Notes: a model not told the origin generated them from the letters alone. Counted from the stretch's first letter, positions 50,901 through 59,010 are shown. The stretch: DNA of 64,000 nt from CAZFPT01 sp046541875 (GCA_046541875.1 JBKHCL010000002.1:1-64000), one strand, 5' to 3'. Numbers and translations: made by a program.

Positions 50901-51136
50901 ACGGCCGGGCCCGCGTGGACGACTGCGAGCTGCTCACGTACGACCGCGTGGAAGACCTGGTGGTGCTGGACGGTTCGCTGGGCGACGAGCGTCGCGGGGG
51001 CAACGTTTATCTGCGGTATCGCGATCGCAATGGGGGCCTGCAGCAGAAATCGGCGTCGCGCATCATCTGGCGACCGGGGAAGAAGATCGCCCGGGCGGTG
51101 GATGTCTCGGGGACGGGCACCAGGGCGTCGGAGTAG
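47972..51136 (+). CDS. Giant LptC/LptA(OstA)-like lipopolysaccharide transport protein
   Basis: 1054 residues from 47972 (ATGA overlap with kdsC). Residues 1-25 form a membrane anchor (KIILLLVGLAVTFSMYFGY). An LptC-like part follows (REFTLAGKQWEKREDDSFRF, NGGRLQVLADRGVAYVREVG), then many repeats with an OstA/LptA-like beta-strand pattern (LDGNVRIFYY, RVLLNGTDYRARCRRFSY, IREVIATRKVRLFSKQ, VVLDGSLGDERRG). In other bacteria LptC (about 190 residues) and LptA (about 180) are separate genes after kdsC; this one chain appears to cover both roles. It contains more than a dozen DPN/DAN motifs. The transport role is inferred from domain pattern and position; lptB is not nearby. Confidence 0.75.
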   Translation: MKRKIILLLVGLAVTFSMYFGYRAISGTVEQTRVELPDPNMTAAPNDSPGTNQAGGKGFFYVRNDPKTNRREFTLAGKQWEKREDDSFRFTDPNVQIFLANGGRLQVLADRGVAYVREVGDSFQPRRGRLDGNVRIFYYRRASERTSARREANVVRIFTDSLSFDNEMLLLSTDAPITLWSREADMLGTGLTLRWNEGPGELDVLRIEKGQYMAVYAMPGGMDALGMGGGNDESTGDRPGRRTTTAATDASGRGASAPSPATTQPGGEGEKRPAMNKYAATFNDDVRVIASDGSATGIESLSLMFEWQAELDDEGRAARPTRRRPQRDVPADANAAAPRADDDEKTDDRADQPLTVYWSGPLEVVPTGFTGTPSSKRWAIHGKGRRVLLNGTDYRARCRRFSYVSDPNKQIGKLEGSPDQPVRMVMAGGQRATAPVVLFDRLSADPNTSKVFLVGPGRMSRPTDANAHDVMLLDLEEDARDANAAESITWNEEVEVVFRQGDDPNAQPALQRATFTGEVDFRRASDDTDIRTPWLRIETGQVRRTDSTGGEAKTETYPREIIARTLKPGQRLTARQSGSRIDANEVTLAFAAPDPKAEPNSPAAEARPAGVRASGNVRLRSRGDPNDPNSAILATCRTLESNLLDGSATLRGKPARILQDANQLTGETIYLERGAGQDAPNTTHERLEVRGAGSMTFRTDRDLEGNQLPSARLVTVGWAKHMKFIGADDQATFTGTVRLRSQAEEMDCETMVVQFDRVDANSPADANATADGKQGPDVLEMGSDSFAQRRIREVIATRKVRLFSKQEDPNARMLWRFTLVTPRQLTFDANARTMQVSGEGKLAIEDYRAPQRRERSTDGDDAYLVSPSQTAFEWDKSMSLSQDDLTVIMEGDVGVVHRSGKNVVLTKGLKVPFVMADAPAGRETILGCDWLTATFSQPADANDVSRTKGEEGKADGVFGLSGRLDRFAARRGVTLRDGRARVDDCELLTYDRVEDLVVLDGSLGDERRGGNVYLRYRDRNGGLQQKSASRIIWRPGKKIARAVDVSGTGTRASE

Positions 51137-51176
51137 GAAGCAGCGAGAAAATCCCCTCTCGTCGGGATAAAATGGC

Positions 51177-51206
51177 TTGACGGAAACGTCGGCATCAGGG
51201 TAATCT
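51177..51206 (+). promoter_or_regulatory. Promoter of the rpsB operon
   Basis: TTGACG (51177-51182) and TAATCT (51201-51206) with an 18-base spacer. It leaves a leader of about 130 bases before rpsB. Confidence 0.6.
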
Positions 51207-51217
51207 ACCGTGCTTTA

Positions 51218-51272
51218 CGCAGCCGGCGGGGAGATTGTATCTCCGCGTCAACGCAGGCTGCGTTCTCGTTTT
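51218..51272 (+). promoter_or_regulatory. Structured rpsB leader, possible attenuator
   Basis: An outer stem CGCAGCC (51218-51224) with GGCTGCG (51256-51262) encloses an inner GGAGAT/ATCTCC stem (51230-51244). A competing short stem ACGCA/TGCGT (51251-51263) is followed by TTCTCGTTTT. The two folds exclude each other, as in terminator/antiterminator or ribosomal-protein feedback leaders. Confidence 0.4.
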
Positions 51273-51344
51273 GAACCCCATGTAACACGTGATGCGACCT
51301 TGGGTATGGATGCTTGAATCCTGCCGCCACGTGGAGGTGCACCA

Positions 51345-52268
51345 GTGAACACGACGGAATTGGTAAAAGAGCTGATCGACGCGGGAATCCACTTCGGGCA
51401 TCGGGCGAGCCGATGGAACCCGAAGATGAAGCCGTACATCTATGGCAAGCGGAACCTGATCCACATCGTGGATATCAAGGAAACGCTCAAGGGGCTGCTG
51501 CTGGCGAAGAAGTATCTCGCCCGGGTGGTCTCCCAGGGCAAGGACGTGGTGTTCGTGGGCACCAAGCGACAGGCCCACAAGAGCGTGGAGACCCACGCCG
51601 CCCGCGTCGGGATGCACTGGGTGACCGACCGCTGGCTGGGCGGGACGCTGACGAACTTCCGTGAAATCCGCAAGCGCATCGGCCGACTGGAAGAGCTCGA
51701 GAAGCTGGACGCCGAAGGCCGAATGGACCAGTACTCCAAGAAGGAAGGCGCCTCGCTTCGTCGCGAGATGCGCAAGATCCAGCGGAACCTCGGCGGGATC
51801 CGCAAGATGACCAAGCTGCCCGGCGCGATGGTCGTGATCGACGAGATGCGCGAGATCATCGCCGTCCGCGAAGCCCGTAAGATCGGCATCCCGGTGGTCT
51901 GCCTGCTGGATACCGACTCGGACCCCGACCAGGTGGACATCCCGATTCCCGGCAACGACGACGCGATGCGCGGGATCGAGCTGATCGTCCGCGAGCTGGC
52001 CAGCGCGATCGAGGAAGGCATCAAGGGGCGTGGCCAGGCCGACGCGACCCCCGAGGAAGAGGGCAAGCCCCGCCGTCGCAGCCAGCGGGCCACCACCGCC
52101 CGGGCCGAGGACGTCGCTGCCGAAGCCGCCCAGGAGCTCAAACCCGAAGACGGCCCGAAATCCGAGACCAACGCCACCGAGAAGCCCGACAAGACCGAAA
52201 TCGGCGAGAAGACGCCCGAGCCGGCCCCGGCCAGCGAGGTTTCGCCGTCGCAGGAACCGGCTTCGTAA
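51345..52268 (+). CDS. rpsB: 30S ribosomal protein S2 with long C-terminal tail
   Basis: 307 residues. The start is the GTG at 51345 behind GGAGG. The S2 core has the signatures GIHFGHRASRWNPKM, GTKRQAHKSV, MHWVTDRWLGGTLTNF and GIPVVCLLDTDSDP. The core ends near residue 235. The remaining 70 residues are a basic then acidic, Ala/Glu/Pro-rich extension (KPRRRSQRATTARAE, EKPDKTEIGEKTPEP), longer than in typical S2 (about 240). It is first in the conserved rpsB-tsf-pyrH-frr cluster. Confidence 0.97.
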   Translation: MNTTELVKELIDAGIHFGHRASRWNPKMKPYIYGKRNLIHIVDIKETLKGLLLAKKYLARVVSQGKDVVFVGTKRQAHKSVETHAARVGMHWVTDRWLGGTLTNFREIRKRIGRLEELEKLDAEGRMDQYSKKEGASLRREMRKIQRNLGGIRKMTKLPGAMVVIDEMREIIAVREARKIGIPVVCLLDTDSDPDQVDIPIPGNDDAMRGIELIVRELASAIEEGIKGRGQADATPEEEGKPRRRSQRATTARAEDVAAEAAQELKPEDGPKSETNATEKPDKTEIGEKTPEPAPASEVSPSQEPAS

Positions 52269-52367
52269 GTCCCGCCCGGCAGTACGAGTAACGAACCGGC
52301 GCGCCCGCCAGAATGACCGGGCGGACGCCCCCGATCCCGACACGCATAGACACCAGGAGCAATAATC

Positions 52368-53159
52368 ATGGCTGAGATTACCGCATCGATGGTCAAGTCC
52401 CTCCGGGAAGAGACCGGACAGGGCATGATGGAATGCAAGAAGGCCCTCACCGAGTGCAACGGTGACATGGAGGCCGCCCAGGACCTCCTCCGCAAGAAGG
52501 CCGGCGCCAAGGCCGAGAAGAAGGCCGAGCGCGAGACGAAGGAAGGCCTGGTCGCCATGTCCATCAGCGACGACAGGACCAGCGGTACGATGGTCGAGGT
52601 CCGCTGCGAGACGGACTTCTGCGCCCGCAACGAGGTGTTCATCGAGATGGTGGACGACGTTCTGGAAAAGGCCCGGGCCGCCGCGAACGAAGGCCCCATC
52701 GAGGCCACCGAGGACATCTCCGCCGCCGTTCAGGAAGCTTTCTCCAAGATCGGCGAGAACATGAGTTACGGCCAGGGCGTGAAGATCACCGCGACCAAGG
52801 TGGGCGGCTACAAGCACCACAACAACAAGGTGGGCGTGCTGGTGGGCGTCGATAAGGACGTGGACGACGAGACCCTCACCGGCGTGTGCATGCACATCGC
52901 GTTCTCCGACCCGATGGGCATCACCGTCGAGGACATCCCCGAGGAGCTGGCGGAGAAGGAGCGGAAATTCGCCGTCGAGCAGGCGATGGAATCCGGCAAG
53001 CCCCAGGAAATCGCCGAGAAAATGGTCGAGGGCAAGATGCGCAAGTTCCTCGAGCAGAACGCCCTGATGGAGCAGAAGTACGTCCGCGACGAGTCCAAGA
53101 CGGTCAAGGAAGTGCTCGGCGGGGCCATGGTGACGTCCTTCGCGCGGTTCGCACTGTAG
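52368..53159 (+). CDS. tsf: Elongation factor Ts
   Basis: 263 residues. The N-terminal UBA-like module is MVKSLREETGQGMMECKKAL, followed by the core EVRCETDFCARNE and the C-terminal module (VEDIPEELAEKERKFAVEQA). EF-Ts recycles EF-Tu by promoting GDP release. Located after rpsB as in most bacteria. Length is near the family norm. Confidence 0.97.
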   Translation: MAEITASMVKSLREETGQGMMECKKALTECNGDMEAAQDLLRKKAGAKAEKKAERETKEGLVAMSISDDRTSGTMVEVRCETDFCARNEVFIEMVDDVLEKARAAANEGPIEATEDISAAVQEAFSKIGENMSYGQGVKITATKVGGYKHHNNKVGVLVGVDKDVDDETLTGVCMHIAFSDPMGITVEDIPEELAEKERKFAVEQAMESGKPQEIAEKMVEGKMRKFLEQNALMEQKYVRDESKTVKEVLGGAMVTSFARFAL

Positions 53160-53194
53160 CCCTTGCCTGACGGCCAGAGGAGATCGGTCCGCGG

Positions 53195-53929
53195 ATGACC
53201 CGCCAGCCCTATCAACGCGTGCTTGTGAAGCTCTCCGGCGAGATGCTCTGTGAGGGCTCGGCCGGCGGGGTACACTCAGCCGCTTTGGCCCGGGTGGTGG
53301 ACGAGATCGCCGCGGTGGTCCGCGAGGGTACGCAGGTGGCCGTCGTCGTGGGAGCAGGCAACCTGCTCCGCGGGCGGGACCTCATCGAAGACCCTCACAT
53401 CGCCCGCCCGACGGCCGACGCGATGGGCATGATGGCGACGATCATCAACGCCTTGGCGCTGCGGGATTCGCTCACCGGGCGGGACATTCCCGCCGTGGCG
53501 ATGGGTGCTTTCCGTGCGGGGCAGTATCTGCCCGAGTTTTCCCGCGAGGCGGGCATCGCGGCGCTGGAGGCCGGCCAGGTCGTCCTCTGTGCCGGCGGGA
53601 CGGGAAATCCGTACTTCACCACCGACACCTGCGCCACGTTGCGGGCGGCGCAGCTGGGATGCGAGGTGGTGCTCAAGGCCACCAAGGTCGACGGCGTGTA
53701 CGATCGCGACCCTCAGAGGCACCCCGAGGCGGAGAAGTTTGAGATGTTGACGTTTTCCGAGGCGCTGGAGCGCAACCTCGGAGTGATGGACGCAGCCGCC
53801 TTCAGCATGTGTCGCGACAGCGGCCTGGAGGTGCTGGTGTTCCGCTTTGCCGACGCGGGAAACCTGCTCAGGGCGGTCCGCGGTGAGCCGGTCGGAACGC
53901 TGGTTTGCGGCACAGAACGCAAGGAGTGA
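53195..53929 (+). CDS. pyrH: UMP kinase
   Basis: 244 residues of the amino-acid kinase fold: VLVKLSGEMLCEG, VVVGAGNLLRGRDL, ADAMGMMATIINALAL, GTGNPYFTTDTCATLRA and KATKVDGVYDRDP. It phosphorylates UMP with ATP in pyrimidine nucleotide synthesis. It lies 35 bases after tsf and five before frr. Length is normal for bacterial PyrH. Confidence 0.96.
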   Translation: MTRQPYQRVLVKLSGEMLCEGSAGGVHSAALARVVDEIAAVVREGTQVAVVVGAGNLLRGRDLIEDPHIARPTADAMGMMATIINALALRDSLTGRDIPAVAMGAFRAGQYLPEFSREAGIAALEAGQVVLCAGGTGNPYFTTDTCATLRAAQLGCEVVLKATKVDGVYDRDPQRHPEAEKFEMLTFSEALERNLGVMDAAAFSMCRDSGLEVLVFRFADAGNLLRAVRGEPVGTLVCGTERKE

Positions 53930-53934
53930 CCACG

Positions 53935-54495
53935 ATGGCGATGGACGAGATCCTTCTGGAAACCGAAGAGGCGATGGAATCGGCTGTGGGCTACCTCAAG
54001 CAGGAGTTCCGCGGGATTCGCACCGGTCGGGCCAGCGGCGGGTTGGTGGAGCACATCAAGGTGGATTACTACGGCTCGCCGACCGACCTGCGCCAGTTGG
54101 CGAACATCTCCACGCCCGAGGCGAACCTGATCGTCATCAAGCCCTTCGACCCCAACAGCCTCAAAGACATCGAGCGGGCAATCCACGCCAGCGACCTGGG
54201 CATCACGCCGGCCGCCGACGGGAAAGTGATCCGCCTGACGATTCCGCCGCTGTCCGGCGAGCGCCGCCAGCAACTGGTCACGCAGGTCAAGAAAATGTCC
54301 GAGCAGACCCGCGTAGCCATCCGGAACGCCCGGCGGGACGCCAACAAGGATATCGACAAACAGCAGAAGGACGGCGAGCTTACCGAGGACGAGGCCAAAC
54401 GCGGCAAGGACGAGGTCCAGAAGCTTACCGATAAGTACGAGGCCGAGGTCGACAAACTCCTCACCGCCAAGACCGCGGAGATCGAAGAACTGTAA
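53935..54495 (+). CDS. frr: Ribosome recycling factor
   Basis: 186 residues from 53935, behind AAGGAG at 53921. The hinged two-domain pattern is clear: a helical start (MESAVGYLKQEFRGIRTGRA), the beta domain (VDYYGSPTDLRQLANIS, EANLIVIKPFDPNSL), the hinge (IRLTIPPLSGERRQQL) and the long coiled helices to the end. It splits post-termination ribosomes with EF-G. It closes the translation cluster and is followed by a strong hairpin. Confidence 0.96.
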   Translation: MAMDEILLETEEAMESAVGYLKQEFRGIRTGRASGGLVEHIKVDYYGSPTDLRQLANISTPEANLIVIKPFDPNSLKDIERAIHASDLGITPAADGKVIRLTIPPLSGERRQQLVTQVKKMSEQTRVAIRNARRDANKDIDKQQKDGELTEDEAKRGKDEVQKLTDKYEAEVDKLLTAKTAEIEEL

Positions 54496-54536
54496 GCACA
54501 TAGCATGGGCTTTAAGCCCATGGCTGTGCTTTGTTA
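54496..54536 (+). terminator. Terminator of the rpsB-tsf-pyrH-frr operon
   Basis: A long stem pairs GCACATAGCATGGGCTT with AAGCCCATGGCTGTGC (54496-54529), followed by TTTGTTAT. The arm carries the CATGGGC core of the dispersed palindromes. Confidence 0.75.
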
Positions 54537-54591
54537 TCATGCAACAGACAGTGCCTGCTTCGCCTTGGGCGAGCGGGTAAGAATCGCCCTC

Positions 54592-54663
54592 GGGAGGGTA
54601 GCTCAATGGTAGAGCAACGGCCTTTTAAGCCGTAGGTTCTGGGTTCGAGCCCCAGCCCTCTCA
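54592..54663 (+). tRNA. tRNA-Lys (TTT)
   Basis: The acceptor GGGAGGG pairs with CCCTCTC (one G-U), the D arm is GCTCAATGGTAGAGC, the anticodon stem ACGGC/GCCGT encloses CTTTTAA (anticodon TTT), and the T arm is CTGGGTTCGAGCCCCAG. The discriminator is A; CCA is not encoded. Confidence 0.95.
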
Positions 54664-54723
54664 GTTCAGCGGAACCCCCGCGAAAAAACGTGAAAACAGC
54701 CCCCGAATAAGCCGATGAAGGGG

Positions 54724-54751
54724 TTGATTCACAGCCGATTGGCAGTATCAT
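54724..54751 (+). promoter_or_regulatory. Probable promoter for tRNA-Glu
   Basis: TTGATT (54724-54729) and TATCAT (54746-54751) with a 16-base spacer, 45 bases before the tRNA. Confidence 0.5.
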
Positions 54752-54795
54752 GTTTCCTCCACGCTGCAACCTGTGCAGCTGGGACCGCACCATGT

Positions 54796-54868
54796 GGCCC
54801 CATCGTCTAGTGGCCTAGGACACCGGGTTTTCATCCCGGCAACCGGAGTTCGAGTCTCCGTGGGGTCA
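54796..54868 (+). tRNA. tRNA-Glu (TTC)
   Basis: The acceptor GGCCCCA pairs with TGGGGTC (one G-U). The anticodon stem CCGGG/CCCGG encloses TTTTCAT with anticodon TTC; the T arm is CGGAGTTCGAGTCTCCG. The discriminator is A. It is followed by a strong terminator. Confidence 0.95.
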
Positions 54869-54875
54869 GGAACGA

Positions 54876-54912
54876 ACGCCCCGTCAGAGAACCCCTCTGG
54901 CGGGGCGTTTGT
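54876..54912 (+). terminator. Terminator after tRNA-Glu
   Basis: ACGCCCCGTCAGA (54876-54888) pairs with TCTGGCGGGGCGT (54896-54908), followed by TTGTG. Confidence 0.75.
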
Positions 54913-54993
54913 GTTGAGGTCGTCCGCTTGATGCCCCATGGCCAACCACTCGGCCGCCGTGAAAAGAGCATCGGCCATGACACCTCCGGGTCG

Positions 54994-57150
54994 ATGCGAT
55001 ACAATCCGTCCGTGAACGAGACAGCCTTTGACAGCCTGCACGCCCGCCAAACCTCTCCCGCCGTCCGATGGACGGGGCGACTCGCTGCGCTGCTGGCCCT
55101 GATCGCGTGCGTTACGCTCGGCGTGCGTCAGTTCACGGCCGCTGATATCGGCTACCACCTCTACTACGGCAGAGAGTTCATCCAGACCGGCCGAATCATC
55201 ACCACGAACCACGAGGACATCTACGCCCTGCCGCCCAGGGACCTCCCGCCCGAGCAACGGCCCGAGCCCGGGCCCGGCGCGTGGTACGATGAGGACGGCG
55301 TGTATCGCTTCATCAACGCCAACTGGGGCACCCAGGCGCTGATCGGGACAGCCTGGTGGCTGGGCGGCGAGGACGGCGTGCAATGGCTTCGCGTCGGTTG
55401 GACGGTGGTGCTCTTCGCATGTCTGCTGGCGGCCATGCGCCGCTCGCGGGTTGGTTGGGCGTTGGCGGGCGGCGCGATCCTGCTGGCGGCGGGGGCTGCC
55501 TACGGACAGATGCACGTCCGCTCCGGCATGCTGGGGGTGGTCGTGCTGGCCGGGCAACTGGTGGTGCTCCTGCCGTTGACCGACCCGGCCCGGCGGCTCC
55601 GCCGGCGCGACGTGATTGCCCTGGGATTGCTGCAACTGCTGCTGGTGAACATTCACAGCTACTTCCTGCTGGGCGTGGCGCTGACGGGTACGATTCTCAT
55701 CGGCCGATGCGTTCGTTGGGCTTGGTGGCGCTGGCTTCGTCGCGACGCTCGCCTCGCCCGTCACGTCGGGCGGGATGCTGCCCTCGCCGCTGCTGCGGTG
55801 GGCGGCCAGCTCCTGGCATGTCTGGCGAACCCCTGGACGTGGCGGCTGGCGGTGATGCCCATCGAGACGCTGCTGTACATGCGAAAGCACAGCATCGCCG
55901 GGGCCGAGCCGGGCAACGTCGTCGGCCACCCTTGGTCGCGCATCGCCGAGTTGTACAGCACGTGGGCGACGCTCGGGACGCGCGAGACCCTCGCCGACAG
56001 CGTGCTGATCGTGCTGCTGATCGCCGCGGCGGGGAGTGTCCTGATCGCCTTGCTGCACCGGCGATGGGCCCTGGCGCTGATGCTCGGCGGGATCACGATG
56101 GTCACGCTGTCGGTCCGACGGAACATCACGCCCGGGGCATTGATGCTGGCTCCGATGATCGCGGTGAGTTTCTCGCTGGTGGTGCGGTGGCTGGCGGGAC
56201 GAATGCACACGGTCGGCCGATCGCTGGCGGGTGTCGCAGCGGCGGCGGCAGTGAGCGTTTTGGCCGTCACGTTGTTCGTCGCGGCCGTTACGCACTGGCT
56301 GTTCGTGGCCGAGCGGTCGCACGAGCGGATCGGGTGGGGATGGAACCGGATGGCCGTGCCCGTCTCGGCGGCCGAATGGATCAACGCACACCAGCCCGAC
56401 GGGCGAATGTGGGCGGACTTCAACAGCTCCAGCAACCTGCTCTGGCTGACGGGGCGACCAACCCCCGGCGTGACCAATACCTGGGCCTATCCGCCAGAGC
56501 TGATGAGCGAAGAGACGGATTTCCAGTTCGGCCTGACCAGCTATCGCGCCTTCGACGAGATGGTGCGCCGGCGTGGCGTGGAGTTCGCGGTTCTTCACGT
56601 CAGCCGGGTCTCAGGCAAACTCGCGCGGAACATCACGGGCGATCCGAACTGGGCCCTCGTCGACATCTCACCGCGTCATGTCACCTGGCTGCGAACCGAC
56701 GGACCCAACGCCGAGCCGGCAGCGCGCTCGGCCATCACGCCCGAAACGTTGGACGTCGAGCCACTCGTGGCCCGACTCGCCGCTGCCGATCCGGCCAAAC
56801 ACATCGGCATTTACGAAGGCGGGCTGACGCTCTACCACATCGGCTGGTATGCCCGGGCGGCCGAGGTCATCGGGGCGTCGTTGAAGATCGCCCCGGACTA
56901 CCACCGCGCCTGGCTGATGCGGGGCGAATGTCTGGGTCTGGCGGGCACGCGGCGGATGCTCCACGGCGACCCGGCCGGCAGGGAGGAGTTGGTCAAGGCC
57001 CGGCAATGCTTCGAGCACGCTCTTCGGCTGAAGGGCGGAGACTATCCCGAAGCCGCCGAGAACCTCGAGTACGTCAAACGACAGTTATCCGAGTTGGAGC
57101 AGGGGCGGATCCTGTATCCCGAGGATCTTCTCAGCCCGCCGGGCCCTTGA
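54994..57150 (+). CDS. Multi-pass membrane protein with TPR-like tail
   Basis: About 718 residues from 54994; the frame is open from 54928, and GTG 55013 is also possible, as no ribosome binding site settles it. About ten membrane segments fill residues 30-450 (RLAALLALIACVTLGVRQFT, GWALAGGAILLAAGAAYG, LGLLQLLLVNIHSYFLLG). Their spacing and a HEDIYALPP loop after the first helix recall GT-C-fold glycosyltransferases. The C-terminal 150 residues contain a TPR-like part (GWYARAAEVIGASLKIAPDY, ALRLKGGDYPEAAENLEYVK). Substrate and exact family are not recognised. A role in envelope glycosylation is inference from the fold. Confidence 0.65.
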   Translation: MRYNPSVNETAFDSLHARQTSPAVRWTGRLAALLALIACVTLGVRQFTAADIGYHLYYGREFIQTGRIITTNHEDIYALPPRDLPPEQRPEPGPGAWYDEDGVYRFINANWGTQALIGTAWWLGGEDGVQWLRVGWTVVLFACLLAAMRRSRVGWALAGGAILLAAGAAYGQMHVRSGMLGVVVLAGQLVVLLPLTDPARRLRRRDVIALGLLQLLLVNIHSYFLLGVALTGTILIGRCVRWAWWRWLRRDARLARHVGRDAALAAAAVGGQLLACLANPWTWRLAVMPIETLLYMRKHSIAGAEPGNVVGHPWSRIAELYSTWATLGTRETLADSVLIVLLIAAAGSVLIALLHRRWALALMLGGITMVTLSVRRNITPGALMLAPMIAVSFSLVVRWLAGRMHTVGRSLAGVAAAAAVSVLAVTLFVAAVTHWLFVAERSHERIGWGWNRMAVPVSAAEWINAHQPDGRMWADFNSSSNLLWLTGRPTPGVTNTWAYPPELMSEETDFQFGLTSYRAFDEMVRRRGVEFAVLHVSRVSGKLARNITGDPNWALVDISPRHVTWLRTDGPNAEPAARSAITPETLDVEPLVARLAAADPAKHIGIYEGGLTLYHIGWYARAAEVIGASLKIAPDYHRAWLMRGECLGLAGTRRMLHGDPAGREELVKARQCFEHALRLKGGDYPEAAENLEYVKRQLSELEQGRILYPEDLLSPPGP

Positions 57151-57161
57151 GCTTTCCGCAG

Positions 57162-57180
57162 CATGGGCATCCCGCCCATG
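57162..57180. repeat. CATGGGC-atccc-GCCCATG palindrome
   Basis: Perfect seven-base arms 12 bases after the membrane protein's stop. A degenerate copy (CACGGGCAGGATACCATGCCAC) lies just beyond at 57193-57214. Confidence 0.5.
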
Positions 57181-57225
57181 TCCGAAAGATCGCACGGGCA
57201 GGATACCATGCCACGGCCGGCGCGG

Positions 57226-57254
57226 TAGACATCCCCCATTGCGGGTGCTAGACT
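57226..57254 (+). promoter_or_regulatory. Possible promoter for gpmI
   Basis: TAGACA (57226-57231) and TAGACT (57249-57254) with a 17-base spacer. The minus-35 match is only fair. Confidence 0.4.
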
Positions 57255-57342
57255 TTAGCGACTCTCCCCTCGGGAGAGCGACGCCGCCCGGTGAGCGCCG
57301 GGCGATACCCCCGAACGCAAACGCTGGAAGGAAATCGCAGCT

Positions 57343-59010
57343 ATGTCCAAGCCTCTGGTTCTTCTCATTCGCGACGGGTGGGGCATCGGGCCCGACCACG
57401 AGGGCAACGCCGTCCGCGCTGCCGACACGCCCAACTGCGACCGCCTGCTGCAGGAATACCCCAACACGGTTCTGGAGGCGTCCGGCGAAGCCGTCGGCGT
57501 TCGGACCGGTTCGCAAGGGTCCAGCGAGGTCGGCCACCTGAACATGGGGGCAGGCCGCATCGTGGAACAGGAGATCGTCCGCGTGGACAAGATGATTCGC
57601 GACGGCTCGCTGTTCGAGTTGCCCAAGTACACCGAGGCGGTCGAGCACTGCAGGCAGAGCGGCGCGAGGTTCCACCTGATGGGACTCGTGCAGGACCAGG
57701 GCGTCCACGCCACGCAGGAGCATCTTTTCGCGTTCCTGCGGAACCTCGCCGAGGCCGGGCTGAAGAAGGAGCAGGTCTGCGTGCATTTCTTCAGTGACGG
57801 GCGAGACACCCCGCCGCGAAGCGCGATTGTGTATCTCGACGCCCTGGAGAAGGTTATGGACGAGTGCGGCGTGGGCGTGGTCGCCAGCGTCATGGGGCGG
57901 TTCTGGGCGATGGACCGCGCGGAGAACTGGGAACGCACCGAGATTGCCTTCAACGCGCTGACGCGCGGCGAGGCGCCGTTTACCGCATCCAGCGCAGGCG
58001 AGGCCATCGAGCAGGCCTACGCCCGGGCCGATGAGCAGATCGAGAAGAAGCAGGACAACCCCGAGACCGACGAGTTCATCCGCCCGACGCTGATCGTGGA
58101 CCAGTCCGGTGAGCCCCTCGGCGTGATGCAGTCCGGGGACGCCGTCCTGCACACGAACTACCGCCAGGACCGCGCGATCCAACTGACCCAGGCCTTCGTG
58201 GAAGACGACTTTGAGGGGTTCGATCGCGATGGCGGAAAGCCCGACGTGATCTATCTCGGGCTCACGCGGTACTATGACGAGTTCAGCTCCGCACTGGTCC
58301 CGCCGATGAACATGGCCCGGCTGTTGGGGGAGGTGCTCTGCGAGAATCGGCTGCGACAGCTGCGGATCGCCGAGTTTCAGAAGTACCGCCACGTCACGAG
58401 CTTCTTCAACGGCAAGGAACTCGAACCGTTCGGCGGCGAGGACCGCGTGCAGGTCGACAGCATCACCGTGCCCGAGGATCAGAAACCCGAGATGAGCGCC
58501 TACGAGGTCACCGACCTGGTCCTCAAGGCCGTCCAAGACGGCGTGGCCGCTCTGCGGGACGAGGCTGAATCGCTGGATTACGCCCATCTGACTGTGGGCA
58601 AGGAGATGGAGGGGTTCTGCCCGGCCGAGGAGACCTACGACGTGATCGTGGTCAACTACGCCAACGGCGACATGGTCGGACACACGGGCGTCTTCGAGGC
58701 GGCCCGCAAGGCCATCGAAGCCGTCGACGAGTGCACAGGGAAGGTCGTGGACGCGGTGCTCGCCAAGGGTGGAACGCTGCTGGTGACGGCCGACCACGGC
58801 AATGCCGAGACCATGCTGGACCCCGAGACGGGTAGCGTGCAGACCGCCCACACCACCAGCCTCGTGGAGTGCATCCTGGTCGGCGAGGAGACGAAAAATC
58901 GCGAACTCATCGACAAGGGCAAGCTCTCGGACCTGGCTGTAACCATGCTGGAAATCCTGGGGATCGAGAAGCCCGCGGAGATGACGGCCCAGAGCCTGCT
59001 GGCCGATTAG
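57343..59010 (+). CDS. gpmI: 2,3-bisphosphoglycerate-independent phosphoglycerate mutase
   Basis: 555 residues, slightly longer than the usual 510-520. The alkaline-phosphatase-like metal site is seen in LLIRDGWGIG, the catalytic Ser61 in GSSEVGHLNMGAGR, CVHFFSDGRDTPPRSA, NYANGDMVGHTG and TADHGNAETM. It converts 3- to 2-phosphoglycerate in glycolysis, needing manganese. It is transcribed alone, upstream of a HupE gene. With the PPi-type phosphofructokinase nearby it fits a glycolytic set. Confidence 0.96.
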   Translation: MSKPLVLLIRDGWGIGPDHEGNAVRAADTPNCDRLLQEYPNTVLEASGEAVGVRTGSQGSSEVGHLNMGAGRIVEQEIVRVDKMIRDGSLFELPKYTEAVEHCRQSGARFHLMGLVQDQGVHATQEHLFAFLRNLAEAGLKKEQVCVHFFSDGRDTPPRSAIVYLDALEKVMDECGVGVVASVMGRFWAMDRAENWERTEIAFNALTRGEAPFTASSAGEAIEQAYARADEQIEKKQDNPETDEFIRPTLIVDQSGEPLGVMQSGDAVLHTNYRQDRAIQLTQAFVEDDFEGFDRDGGKPDVIYLGLTRYYDEFSSALVPPMNMARLLGEVLCENRLRQLRIAEFQKYRHVTSFFNGKELEPFGGEDRVQVDSITVPEDQKPEMSAYEVTDLVLKAVQDGVAALRDEAESLDYAHLTVGKEMEGFCPAEETYDVIVVNYANGDMVGHTGVFEAARKAIEAVDECTGKVVDAVLAKGGTLLVTADHGNAETMLDPETGSVQTAHTTSLVECILVGEETKNRELIDKGKLSDLAVTMLEILGIEKPAEMTAQSLLAD

